From Cloacibacterium sp047601505 (lineage in GTDB: Bacteria; Bacteroidota; Bacteroidia; Flavobacteriales; Weeksellaceae), in contig NZ_JASGJD010000001.1 of assembly GCF_047601505.1 (NCBI RefSeq), positions 620,001 to 684,000 on the forward strand: DNA of 64,000 nt, read 5' to 3'. Positions 8,086 to 16,581 of this stretch are shown here, in pieces. The notes under the pieces are model-generated. The model did no database searches, was not told where the DNA came from, and was given only the letters and a program-made list of their open reading frames with translations. The position numbers were made by a program, and so were the translations under genes. Position 1 is the stretch's first letter; each line of letters opens with the position of its first letter.

Positions 8086-8256
8086 TTATTTAATTCCGTG
8101 TTCTTTTTTCCAAGCTGCATTGCCTTCTAATATACTATCAAATTCTGATAAAAGATAGCCAACAATTGTTTTAGTCCATAGAATAAGTCCTCCTTCTGTC
8201 TTTTTTAATTCTTGAGCATTTAACTCAACTAAATTCAAATTTTTTAAATTTTTCAT
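8086..8256 (-). CDS. Double-glycine leader peptide 2 (bacteriocin-like precursor)
   Basis: A 56-residue precursor, ATG at 8254-8256 and TAA at 8086-8088. The 23-residue leader ends LNAQELKKTEGG, a textbook GG leader with the conserved Leu/Glu-Leu spacing. The predicted mature peptide has 33 residues, starting LILWTKTIVG and ending KKEHGIK. Its core GYLLSEFDSILEGN aligns without gaps with GYYVTEFLNTIGGN of peptide 1, so the two are probably paralogues and might act as a two-peptide pair. It is the first gene of the operon. The peptide is amphipathic and Trp-containing, as in class II bacteriocins, but no known bacteriocin motif such as YGNGV is present. Confidence 0.85.
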   Translation of the reverse strand: MKNLKNLNLVELNAQELKKTEGGLILWTKTIVGYLLSEFDSILEGNAAWKKEHGIK

Positions 8257-8330
8257 TTTTTAATGATTTTTAAAATTAGTAAATATTTTAGTTTCACTAA
8301 AAACTTTTTGCGCATTAGTTTTTGTTGAGA

Positions 8331-8361
8331 CAAAGAAGATAATAATAATTTAAGTAAGCAA
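8331..8361 (-). promoter_or_regulatory. Possible promoter of the leader-peptide operon
   Basis: Reading the minus strand, TTG (8359-8361) is followed after 20 bases by CTTCTTTG (8331-8338), a partial match to the Bacteroidota -7 element TAnnTTTG. The transcript would start near 8324, about 70 bases before the first peptide gene. The -7 match is imperfect. Confidence 0.3.
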
Positions 8362-8452
8362 TGTTTTTATAAATCTTGCATAGGAAAAATTTATGTGCAT
8401 AAAAATATTATTTATGTTGTTGTGCTACAATGTTTTATTTTTTAATTTAATA

Positions 8453-8461
8453 GGGGGGGGG
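8453..8461 (+). repeat. Nine-G homopolymer in divergent promoter region
   Basis: An uninterrupted run of nine G lies between the leftward peptide operon and the rightward XRE regulator, about 80 bases before the regulator start. Such a run is striking in DNA this AT-rich. Homopolymer G tracts in promoters are classical sites of slipped-strand phase variation. Confidence 0.6.
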
Positions 8462-8541
8462 TAGGAAATTTGTGCATATTTTTTTTATCTCTAGTTCAAA
8501 TAGACGGTTTTTTATAAATTTACATAGAAAAACAAATATCC

Positions 8542-8871
8542 ATGTATTATAAATTAATATCTATTAGAAAGACTAAAAAAATTACCCAAAAACAAATTGC
8601 AAATCTTATTGGTATGGAGCAAACTACTTATTCTAGAAAAGAAAGAGGTATATCTCCTATTACTATAGCAGAGTGGGAAAGAATTGCTAAAGCATTAGAA
8701 GTATCTGTAGAAAAAATTGTAGAGCCTAATAATAACAATACCCAATCCTTTTTTAATGAAAAAGCGCTTTCTCTTCAAAATGTAGTTTTAATAAAGAAAT
8801 CTTATGAAAAAATTATTAAGGCAAAAGACGAACAGATTGCATTGCTAAAAGAAATGCTAGACAAAAAATAA
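8542..8871 (+). CDS. XRE-family transcriptional regulator
   Basis: A 109-residue protein with an N-terminal Cro/C1-type helix-turn-helix (residues about 5-60: KITQKQIANLIGMEQTTYSR, then WERIAKALEVSVEKI) and a C-terminal helical tail (about 75-107) likely to form a coiled coil. It reads away from the peptide-export operon, with a 285-bp shared intergenic region holding the G tract, so it probably controls that operon or itself. A near -7 element TAAATTTA lies at 8515-8522. No sensor domain is seen. Confidence 0.85.
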   Translation: MYYKLISIRKTKKITQKQIANLIGMEQTTYSRKERGISPITIAEWERIAKALEVSVEKIVEPNNNNTQSFFNEKALSLQNVVLIKKSYEKIIKAKDEQIALLKEMLDKK

Positions 8872-8947
8872 AAGATGTACTTATACTAGACAACTACCCA
8901 AAACTCACTTTTTTTCAAATTTATAACATGCATAAGATTACTTTTCC

Positions 8948-9165
8948 TTTAGCGAAAGCAATTAGACCTTCAGTAAGTTTAGATGAGGCATAATTCTAAT
9001 AGATTAAAGAAAATATAAAAGTAGTTTTGGTTTAGCGAAAGCAATTAAGCCTTCAGTAAGTTTAGATGAGGTACAATTCTAATAGATTAAAGAAAATATA
9101 AAAGTAGTTTTGGTTTAGCGAAAGCAATTAAGCCTTGAGTAAATTTAGATGAAGTTTAATTTTAT
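8948..9165 (+). repeat. 83-bp tandem repeat, about 2.6 copies
   Basis: Units begin TTTAGCGAAAGCAATTA at 8948, 9031 and 9114, an exact 83-bp period. The first two are nearly identical; the third decays after about 45 bases. The array fills most of the 363-bp gap before the DUF6261 gene. No open reading frame spans it. It could be a minisatellite or a set of regulator-binding sites. Confidence 0.85.
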
Positions 9166-9234
9166 TTTGATAAGCAAAAAACAAAAACAAAAATTAATTA
9201 TCTTTACCCTAATAACTTAAAAAACATTAACCCC

Positions 9235-9942
9235 ATGAAAATTACATTACAAAAACTAAGTACCAAAGATCTCGCTACACTAGCTCAACGTATCATTAGC
9301 TCTTCTAAAAATGGTAATTACACGGTAGTAGAAAATCATGAACTCCTTATTGCTTTAGAAGAAGAATATACACTTTATGATAAGGTATATGCTAAATTGG
9401 CTTTTAGTGGCAAAGGACAAACTGTAGCAGAGGCAGACCGAACAAGAGACCACCTTTTCTCTGGGATGAAAAAATTCTTGAAAGGTTATGAAGGTCTCCC
9501 CTCTTTAGATAATTACCAAATTGCTATGGATGTGCTTTCTATTTTTAAAACATACGGTCTAGAACTAGATAAGCTGAGCTACTCTTCCGAAACAGCTCAA
9601 ATGAGAAAACTAATTGAGGAGCTAGATAAGCCCGAAATATTAAGCAAAATAACTGCATTAAATTTAATAACCATTTTTAATCAATTAAAAACAGCCCAAG
9701 CAGACTTTGAAGCCATCTATTCTGAACAGGCAGAAGCCAATGCAGAACTTAGGCAGTTGCCATCTGCCAGCACTATTAGAAAAAATTTAGAAAGTGCAAT
9801 TAAGAATTATCTTGCATTATTAACAGCTATGAAAAACGTAGATAACTGGAAACTTATCTTTGCCGACATCAATGAAATTGTAAAGGCAGCTAAAAACAGT
9901 ACACTTACGATTAAAGACAATAGCGAGCAAGAGCGTAAATAA
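9235..9942 (+). CDS. DUF6261 family protein
   Basis: A 235-residue, mostly helical cytoplasmic protein without signal peptide or membrane segment. The opening KITLQKLSTKDLATLAQRII and overall length match the DUF6261 family of Bacteroidota, which has no known function and often occurs in variable regions next to repeats. A strong terminator follows at 9944-9977. The 83-bp tandem repeat lies just upstream. Confidence 0.65.
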   Translation: MKITLQKLSTKDLATLAQRIISSSKNGNYTVVENHELLIALEEEYTLYDKVYAKLAFSGKGQTVAEADRTRDHLFSGMKKFLKGYEGLPSLDNYQIAMDVLSIFKTYGLELDKLSYSSETAQMRKLIEELDKPEILSKITALNLITIFNQLKTAQADFEAIYSEQAEANAELRQLPSASTIRKNLESAIKNYLALLTAMKNVDNWKLIFADINEIVKAAKNSTLTIKDNSEQERK

Positions 9943-9943
9943 A

Positions 9944-9980
9944 AAAAGTGTGGAGATTTAGACATCTCCACACTTTTAAT
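9944..9980 (+). terminator. Terminator of the DUF6261 gene
   Basis: A perfect 14-bp stem, AAAAGTGTGGAGAT (9944-9957) with its complement at 9964-9977 and a six-base loop, begins one base after the stop codon. It has A-rich and T-rich flanks. Confidence 0.85.
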
Positions 9981-10015
9981 AAAAAATCAGAATAAAATTA
10001 CTTTTACTCTGATTT
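9980..10015 (-). terminator. Probable terminator of the GapN-like gene
   Basis: Arms AAATCAGA (9984-9991) and TCTGATTT (10008-10015) form an 8-bp stem followed on the minus strand by a run of T. It lies 48 bases past the leftward aldehyde dehydrogenase gene. Confidence 0.5.
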
Positions 10016-10062
10016 CAGTTTCTAATTGAATTAACAATGTCAGTCTGCGCGAAGGCAAAGAC

Positions 10063-11670
10063 TTAAAATAAGAACTTCGTACTAAGGAAGCTAGACTCTT
10101 GTTCAGAAACAATATTGTTAAAAATATCTTTATTCAGTTCGCTTTCTTTGGTGGCTACCATTGTTCTGATAGAGAAAGAACGCAATGCATCTGGTACAGA
10201 AAGTGTTCCTTCGGCAGAATCTTTTCTTCCTGTGAAAGGGAAAACATCTGGTCCTCTTTGAGATTGTGTATTCACATTTACTCTAGATACCAAGTTTACA
10301 AAGCCATCAATCATTTTAGCAATTTCTTCATGGTTTTTGCTAAAGATACTTACTTGTTGCCCGAAATCACTTTGTATCATATAATCTACAGGTTCGTGTA
10401 AATCTTTGAACGGAACGATAGGTACCACAGGCCCAAACTGTTCGATATGATAGATTTTCATATTTTCGTTTACAGGATAAAGAACTGTAGGTGCAAAAAG
10501 ATTTCCTACGGCATTTCCTCCAGATTTATTTACAATTTTTGCTCCGTAGTTTTCCGCATCTTTTATTAGACCATTTAAGAATTCTACTTTTCCATCTTCC
10601 GGAAGTGGAGTAATGGCAGGATTGTTCCATGGCATTCCTACTTGCAGAGCATCTACTTTATCACTAAATTTCTTAATAAATTCTTCGGCAATATCTTCGT
10701 GTACAAAAAGAATTTTAAGCGCAGTACATCTTTGTCCGTTGAAAGAAAGAGAACCGGCAACACATTCTTCTACCGTAAGGTCTAAATCTGCATCTTTTAA
10801 GATAATACCAGGGTTTTTAGCATCAAGCCCAAGTATAGAACGTAATCTGTTTACTTTTGGATGCGCTTTTTTCAGTTGGTCTGCCACTCTACTAGAAGCA
10901 ATAAGGGTAAGAACGTTAATTTTACCAGTGTTCATCATTGGTTCTATTACTTCGGCGCCTTTTCCGTAGATGTAATTTACTACCCCTTTTGGGAAACTTT
11001 TTTGTAAAGCTTTGCTTAGTGCATAATGAAGAAGACAACCATATTTTGGTGGTTTAAAAAGCACTACATTCCCCATAATAAGCGCAGGAATAAGCAGTGT
11101 ATAAGTTTCGTTGAGAGGATAATTAAACGGGCCAATACAAAGAGTAATCCCAAGTGGCGAACGACGAATTTGTCCAATAATTCCGCTTTCTATAGTAAAT
11201 CTAGAACTTCTTCGGTCTAGTTCTTTCAAAGCATTAATGGTATCGTAGATATAAGCAATTGTTCTGTCGAATTCTTTTTCAGAATCTGCTCTGTTTTTAC
11301 CAATTTCCCACATAAGAAGTTCTACTACTTCTTCGCGAAGACCAATCATTTCTTTAATAAAATGCTCCACGTGTTTTATTCTTTCTTCTACAGAAAGAGT
11401 AGGCCAATATCCGAACCCGTTGTCATAAGCTTTTTCGGCAGCATCTAGGCATTCCATGGCTTCATCTAGTCCCGCATTAGGAATTTTACCTAAATATACG
11501 TCTTCTAAATTTCCTTTATTATTAACTTTAATAGCAGAATATACTTTTTTGAAATCTCCGTTCCACTGCTTAAATTCGCCATCTACCAAATACTCAGTTT
11601 GCTCTACTACAGGATGGTTTAGCCATTCCGTACCCAGAAATAGCGAGATGTTTTCAGAAAAATGTTGCAT
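10063..11670 (-). CDS. GapN-like NADP-dependent glyceraldehyde-3-phosphate dehydrogenase
   Basis: A 535-residue aldehyde dehydrogenase, probably the non-phosphorylating type that oxidises glyceraldehyde 3-phosphate to 3-phosphoglycerate with NADP. The nucleophile is Cys315 in FNGQRCTALK, and the oxyanion Asn183 lies in GPFNYPLNE. The usual ELGGK motif with the general-base Glu is replaced by LGLDAKNP (residues 280-287), a feature worth noting. The ATG at 11668-11670 is used rather than an upstream TTG, because a -7 box TACCTTTG (minus strand, 11692-11699) overlaps the extension. The precise substrate is inferred from family resemblance. Confidence 0.75.
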   Translation of the reverse strand: MQHFSENISLFLGTEWLNHPVVEQTEYLVDGEFKQWNGDFKKVYSAIKVNNKGNLEDVYLGKIPNAGLDEAMECLDAAEKAYDNGFGYWPTLSVEERIKHVEHFIKEMIGLREEVVELLMWEIGKNRADSEKEFDRTIAYIYDTINALKELDRRSSRFTIESGIIGQIRRSPLGITLCIGPFNYPLNETYTLLIPALIMGNVVLFKPPKYGCLLHYALSKALQKSFPKGVVNYIYGKGAEVIEPMMNTGKINVLTLIASSRVADQLKKAHPKVNRLRSILGLDAKNPGIILKDADLDLTVEECVAGSLSFNGQRCTALKILFVHEDIAEEFIKKFSDKVDALQVGMPWNNPAITPLPEDGKVEFLNGLIKDAENYGAKIVNKSGGNAVGNLFAPTVLYPVNENMKIYHIEQFGPVVPIVPFKDLHEPVDYMIQSDFGQQVSIFSKNHEEIAKMIDGFVNLVSRVNVNTQSQRGPDVFPFTGRKDSAEGTLSVPDALRSFSIRTMVATKESELNKDIFNNIVSEQESSFLSTKFLF

Positions 11671-11691
11671 ACTTTTTATTTTTTGAACAAT

Positions 11692-11726
11692 CAAAGGTAA
11701 AAAATTATCAATTAAGAATTTGTCAA
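11692..11726 (-). promoter_or_regulatory. Promoter of the GapN-like gene
   Basis: On the minus strand, TTG (11724-11726) precedes TACCTTTG (11692-11699), a full match to the -7 consensus TAnnTTTG, with 24 bases between them. It lies about 22 bases before the chosen ATG. Confidence 0.5.
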
Positions 11727-11841
11727 AAAATAATTTAATTTCTATAGAAGAAATAAATAAACTTACTCCTCAAAAATTCAATTTAGAATAAAATTTTATT
11801 ATTAATTCGTAAATCGAACGAAATCAGTTTTTTAGGATTCT

Positions 11842-13242
11842 TTAGCCGAAAAATAAGTAAGCCATTAGAATAGAAACGGTAATTCCTACCAAATCTGCCA
11901 AAAGCATTGCGCCAACAGTATAACGAGTATTTTTGATGCCAACAGCTCCGAAATATACTGCAATTACGTAGAATGTAGTGTCTGAACTTCCTTGTAAAAT
12001 GCCAGAAAGTCTTGCAGGAAAAGAATCTGCCCCAAAAACATTCATGGTATCTACCATCATACCTCTTGCACCTGAGCCAGAAAGTGGTTTGATGAGTGCT
12101 GTAGGTAAACCATCAACAAATCTGGTGTCTAAATTGGCAACTTGCGCAAACCATTTCATTCCATCAATAATTACATCAAAAACTCCTGAAGTTCTCAACA
12201 GAGAAATTGCAATCAACATTCCTACTAAATATGGAATAATCTTTACACAAACGTTGAAACCTTCTTTTGCACCATCAATAAATGCGTCAAAAACATTTAT
12301 TTTTTTGTAAACAGCTCCTAAAATAATTCCGAAGAAAATTAAGAGAATCATTCCGTTGCTTATCAACTTACTGGCATTGTCTAGTTCTTCTTTGTTGAGC
12401 TTTACCAAATACCAAACTAAAAGTGCAATAAAAACAGAAATTCCGCCAATAAAAGCCAAAAGTGTAGGTTGAAAAAGATTTATTTTTTGTTTGATGGAAA
12501 CAATAATCATAGCAGCCATTGTTGCGCAAAAAGTAGCAATCATGGTAGGTAAGAAAATATCAGTTGGCGTTGCCGAATTCATAGAAGCTCTAATCGCAAT
12601 AATAGAAACCGGAATTAGCGTAAGACCACTTGCATGAAGACACAGAAACATAATTTGTGCATTACTTGCTCTGTCTTTATCGGGATTTAATGATTGAAGA
12701 CTTTCCATAGCTTTTAAACCAAATGGAGTTGCAGCGTTGTCTAATCCGAGTAAATTTGCGGCAAAATTGAGCGTCATGTGTCCAAAAGAAGGATGGTTTT
12801 TTGGTATTTCTGGGAATAATTTAGAGAAAAAAGGTTGAATAATTCTCGAAAGGAAATTGATGCCTCCAGCTTTTTCTGCGATGCTCATAAAACCCATAAA
12901 AAGCGTCATAATTCCAATTAAACCTAAAGAAATTTCAACCGCTGTTTTACTGGTAGAGATTACGCCATCTGCATTTTGAACTCTGTAAACAGTTACAGCA
13001 TTGGTAGAATCTTTTTTATAATTGATTCTAGAAATTTCAGTTTCTGGTTTTTCAGCCAAAGATTTTTGGATTTCCGCGGATAATGTTTTTGCAGGAACCT
13101 TTGTAATTTGAACTGTATCACCGCTTTTCCCAACCACCAAATCGTTATAAATAGCTTTGTAATTGTCACTAAAGATATATTTAATACTTGCTACTACAAT
13201 CGCCACGATAATAAACGCACTCCAAATTCTGCTTAAAACCAT
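11842..13242 (-). CDS. Fused SpmA/SpmB-like nucleoside recognition (Gate) domain membrane protein
   Basis: A 466-residue polytopic membrane protein. The N-terminal half, with GHMTLNFAANLLGLDNAATPFGLKAM split over residues 150-180, resembles spore maturation protein A. The C-terminal half, with LIKPLSGSGARGMMVD, resembles SpmB. Both halves belong to the nucleoside recognition (Gate) family and are separate genes in Bacillus. In non-sporulating Bacteroidota the fused form is common and its role is unknown, perhaps transport. A soluble loop of about 70 residues (about 30-105) follows the first membrane helix. Confidence 0.75.
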   Translation of the reverse strand: MVLSRIWSAFIIVAIVVASIKYIFSDNYKAIYNDLVVGKSGDTVQITKVPAKTLSAEIQKSLAEKPETEISRINYKKDSTNAVTVYRVQNADGVISTSKTAVEISLGLIGIMTLFMGFMSIAEKAGGINFLSRIIQPFFSKLFPEIPKNHPSFGHMTLNFAANLLGLDNAATPFGLKAMESLQSLNPDKDRASNAQIMFLCLHASGLTLIPVSIIAIRASMNSATPTDIFLPTMIATFCATMAAMIIVSIKQKINLFQPTLLAFIGGISVFIALLVWYLVKLNKEELDNASKLISNGMILLIFFGIILGAVYKKINVFDAFIDGAKEGFNVCVKIIPYLVGMLIAISLLRTSGVFDVIIDGMKWFAQVANLDTRFVDGLPTALIKPLSGSGARGMMVDTMNVFGADSFPARLSGILQGSSDTTFYVIAVYFGAVGIKNTRYTVGAMLLADLVGITVSILMAYLFFG

Positions 13243-13379
13243 TTCCTTGAAAATTTTGATAAAAGTAACATTTTTTGTTGGATGTTAAGTGCAAAGAGAA
13301 GGATGTTTTTTAATAAATGAATTTCTTAATCCCCAAAAAATCGTATTTTTAGCCAAGAAATAAAATTTAAAAAATAGAA

Positions 13380-14225
13380 ATGTTTTTAACCGAATGCCCA
13401 AGAGATGCAATGCAAGGATGGGGAGAATTTATCCCCACTTCGCAGAAGATAGATTACATTAATGCTTTGATGGAGGTAGGTTTTGATATGCTAGACTGTG
13501 GAAGTTTTGTTTCACCAAAAGCTATTCCGCAAATGGCTGATACAAAAGAAGTAATCTCAGAAATCAATAAAAAGAACAATACTAAAATTTCTGTAATTGT
13601 AGCCAATCTTTCTGGTGCAGAGCAAGCGTTGAAACAAGATAAAATAGATGTTTTAGGGTTTCCTTTTTCTATTTCGGAGACGTTTCAGTATAGAAATACC
13701 AATAAAAATCAGGAAGAAGCTTTTGAAGAAGTGGTGAGAATTTTAAAAATTTCTAAAGCAGAAAATCGTGAACTAAACCTCTATTTTTCGATGGCTTTTG
13801 GCAATCCTTATGGAGAAATGTGGAAATGGCAAGATGTAGAATTTTGGGCAAAAAGATTTTCGGAAATTGGGATTAAAAATATATTACTTTCTGACACAAC
13901 TGGAGTTGCCGATGTAGAAAAAATACATTTGCTTTTTGAGAAAATTCCAGAAAAATTTCCTCAAATTAATTTTGGTGCACATTTTCATAACAGATATGAG
14001 GATAGTTACAAAAAACTGAAAGCTGCTTATGACAAAGGTTGTAGAAGATTTGATTCTGCAATTAAAGGTTTGGGCGGTTGTCCAATGGCTAAAGATGAAT
14101 TGGTGGGGAATATGCCTACCGAAAAAGTTATTAATTTTTTGCAGACAGAAAAGATAGAACATCGCTTAAATCTTCTTAACTTTGAAGTTGCATGGAACAG
14201 AGCAAAAGATATTTTTAAGTTTTAA
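13380..14225 (+). CDS. Hydroxymethylglutaryl-CoA lyase
   Basis: Splits HMG-CoA into acetyl-CoA and acetoacetate, usually for leucine breakdown. The 281-residue protein is an HMGL-like TIM barrel: the catalytic Arg-Asp is in ECPRDAMQG (4-13), the metal-binding HxH in GAHFHNRYED, and the active-site loop Cys in GLGGCPMAKDELVGN. These three landmarks match HMG-CoA lyase better than isopropylmalate or homocitrate synthases. It reads away from the SpmAB-like gene. Confidence 0.87.
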   Translation: MFLTECPRDAMQGWGEFIPTSQKIDYINALMEVGFDMLDCGSFVSPKAIPQMADTKEVISEINKKNNTKISVIVANLSGAEQALKQDKIDVLGFPFSISETFQYRNTNKNQEEAFEEVVRILKISKAENRELNLYFSMAFGNPYGEMWKWQDVEFWAKRFSEIGIKNILLSDTTGVADVEKIHLLFEKIPEKFPQINFGAHFHNRYEDSYKKLKAAYDKGCRRFDSAIKGLGGCPMAKDELVGNMPTEKVINFLQTEKIEHRLNLLNFEVAWNRAKDIFKF

Positions 14226-14338
14226 TTTACACAGATAAACATTTCGATTTGCGAAGCATTTAAGTGCTTTTGCTGAGTGAAACGACTTAAAATTTACAGA
14301 AATAAATAAAAACCTTTGCGTTTTAAAAATCACACACA

Positions 14339-15238
14339 ATGAAACCAATTATCACCGCAACCGAACTTTCAGAAATATTCAATCAAGAAAATTTAATAAT
14401 TCTTGATGCTAGAGTTGGGAAAAATGCAAGAGAAAATTACTTACAAAACCATATAAAAGGAGCTTTATTTATAAATCTTGATGAAGATTTAGCAGACATT
14501 GGAGAAAATGCTGCTTTCGGTGGAAGACATCCTTTGCCAAAAGTTTCAAAATTTGCTGAGGTTTTACAAAATTTAGGAATTTCAGAAGATTCTCACGTTG
14601 TAATTTATGATTTAGCCAACGGAGGAAATGCCGCAGCACGTTGTTGGTGGATGTTGAGAGCGTTTGGTTTAGAAAAAGTTCAGGTTTTGAGTGGCGGTTT
14701 TCAAAAGGCAGAAAAATTTGGAATTGCTACCAATTCTGGAGAAGAATATTCAATAAAGACGGAGATAAATGCGCCTGAAAATTGGCTTTTAAAAACGTCA
14801 ACTTTAGAAGAGGTGGAGAAAGAAATTGCGGAGAATTCTGCAACTGTAATTGATGTAAGAGACGCTTATCGTTATCGTGGAGAAAGTGAACCAATAGATT
14901 TGGTTGCTGGTCATATTCCTGGTGCTATTAATATTCCTTTTTCTGAAAATTTAGATGAAAATGGCGAGTTTCTGTCTCCTGAAATTTTAAAAGAAAAATA
15001 TCAAAAAATATTAGCAGATGTTTCGACTCCGCTCAACATGACAAAAAAACTCATTATTCATTGTGGTTCTGGAGTTACGGCTTGTCATACCATTTTGGCT
15101 TTAGATTACGCAGGTTTCGTCACATTGAGCACAGACAGAAAGTCTGCGGACGAAGTCCTCGAAGTGCCGAATTTATATGTTGGCTCTTGGAGCGAATGGA
15201 GCCGAAGAGAAGGAAAAGAAATAGCGACAGAAATTTAG
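14339..15238 (+). CDS. Sulfurtransferase (tandem rhodanese, mercaptopyruvate type)
   Basis: A 299-residue protein with two rhodanese domains. The N-terminal one is inactive-looking, and the C-terminal one carries the persulfide-forming Cys near residue 242 in HCGSGVTACH. The CGSGVT loop is that of 3-mercaptopyruvate sulfurtransferases rather than CRxGx(R/T) of thiosulfate rhodaneses. The protein lacks a signal peptide. It overlaps the convergent membrane protein gene by 4 bases. Confidence 0.85.
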   Translation: MKPIITATELSEIFNQENLIILDARVGKNARENYLQNHIKGALFINLDEDLADIGENAAFGGRHPLPKVSKFAEVLQNLGISEDSHVVIYDLANGGNAAARCWWMLRAFGLEKVQVLSGGFQKAEKFGIATNSGEEYSIKTEINAPENWLLKTSTLEEVEKEIAENSATVIDVRDAYRYRGESEPIDLVAGHIPGAINIPFSENLDENGEFLSPEILKEKYQKILADVSTPLNMTKKLIIHCGSGVTACHTILALDYAGFVTLSTDRKSADEVLEVPNLYVGSWSEWSRREGKEIATEI

Positions 15239-16575
15239 CGTTCATTTATAAATATTGGATGAATTGATTTTCCAAATTTTTCTAATGAAACACTTACTTG
15301 TTTATTGCTTAATTCTTTTGCTTCTTCTGTGTAAAAAAAAGGAGTTTTTTTCTTTTTTAGAGTTTTAAGTTCAGACAAAGTGATTTCCTTAAGCAATTTT
15401 TTTTGGGCAAAGCCGTTTCCGCCTTTTAAAAAAAGTAAATGGTCATAACTACTAGAAACTAGAACTACAGAATTTTTAGGGAGTTTTTCAATTTTATCTA
15501 AAAGAATGGCTGAGTTTTTTAGTTGCTGATTTTCCATTTTTTCATTACTAAAAACTATTCCTAAAATATCAAACTTTTGTGCTGTTAAAAGAAGAAAAAA
15601 AGGTGAAATAAACATAGAAATTAAATATAATTTCATAGATTGTTTTGATAGAAAGTTAGAGAAGATTATAAAAAGGAAAGGCACGGAAGGTGTAAGGTAT
15701 CCTGCTTCTAATGGAAATTTAATAAAAAACAATAGATTGATAAAGACCATGATTGCTGAAAAAAACATAAAATTATCTTTATCAATTCTAAAGTAATTAA
15801 TTGTAATTATTTTTCTATCTATCCAAAATTGTTTTATCGAAAAAAGAAATAAAGACAAACAGCCAATAAAACCAAAAATGTATAATGTAGAAAAACTTAT
15901 TATTTGTTTTAGTGAAATTTCATCTGCACCATAATGATATAAAAATTTGCCATCATATCTAATAATTACAGGAGAAAAAAATAGTAAAGAAAAAAAAGTA
16001 GCGCTTAAAAAAAATCTAGTAGTGTAAATTATTCTTTTTTCTTGAAATTCAGTGTAAATGAAATATAAAAATGGAAGGAAAAAGATAATGTTATTGAATC
16101 TTGTGCTTATAATTAATCCAAAAAAAATTGAGGCTGTTATTATTTTTTCTTTCATCAAATAATAAGTGCATGCTAGTATAAAGAATAAAGACCAATTATA
16201 GTCCATTGCAATTGTACTATTAATAAAAATAAGTGGCACGAAAGAAAAAGCCAAAGAAATTAGAAATGATTGCTTATTCTTTTTTAACAGAAGTATTTCA
16301 TAGAAAAAAATTGCACTTCCAATAGTAAATAGTACAGAAAAAGAATTAATAAGCCAATAAGGAAATTTATAGATTAATGAAAATAAAAACTCTGAAAAAG
16401 GATAGCCTGGAAATCTAGAAACATTATAAATATGCTGTTCTCTAATCATTTTACCTGAAAAAGCTTCTCTCCAAATATCATAGTCACAGCCAATGCTATT
16501 AAATATAAAAGGAAGTCTGGATAAAGTAATTATAATTACTAATGTCCAGACTTCTTTAATCTTGTTTTTTAACAT
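15235..16575 (-). CDS. Polytopic membrane protein, probable GT-C type glycosyltransferase
   Basis: A 446-residue protein with about ten membrane helices and a short soluble C-terminal part from about residue 370. The first periplasmic loop holds CDYDIWREAF, with acidic residues placed as in GT-C glycosyltransferases such as the PMT/ArnT group, and NVSRFPGYPFSEFLF, which resembles the RxPxYP region of those proteins. I do not recognise a specific family, so donor and acceptor cannot be named. It follows the DUF59 gene by 6 bases and may share its transcript. Confidence 0.5.
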   Translation of the reverse strand: MLKNKIKEVWTLVIIITLSRLPFIFNSIGCDYDIWREAFSGKMIREQHIYNVSRFPGYPFSEFLFSLIYKFPYWLINSFSVLFTIGSAIFFYEILLLKKNKQSFLISLAFSFVPLIFINSTIAMDYNWSLFFILACTYYLMKEKIITASIFFGLIISTRFNNIIFFLPFLYFIYTEFQEKRIIYTTRFFLSATFFSLLFFSPVIIRYDGKFLYHYGADEISLKQIISFSTLYIFGFIGCLSLFLFSIKQFWIDRKIITINYFRIDKDNFMFFSAIMVFINLLFFIKFPLEAGYLTPSVPFLFIIFSNFLSKQSMKLYLISMFISPFFLLLTAQKFDILGIVFSNEKMENQQLKNSAILLDKIEKLPKNSVVLVSSSYDHLLFLKGGNGFAQKKLLKEITLSELKTLKKKKTPFFYTEEAKELSNKQVSVSLEKFGKSIHPIFINER

Positions 16576-16581
16576 ATTGTG

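Noticed and set aside
10099..11686. Several plus-strand frames within the aldehyde dehydrogenase gene
   Set aside because: All are antisense to a full-length enzyme with intact catalytic motifs.
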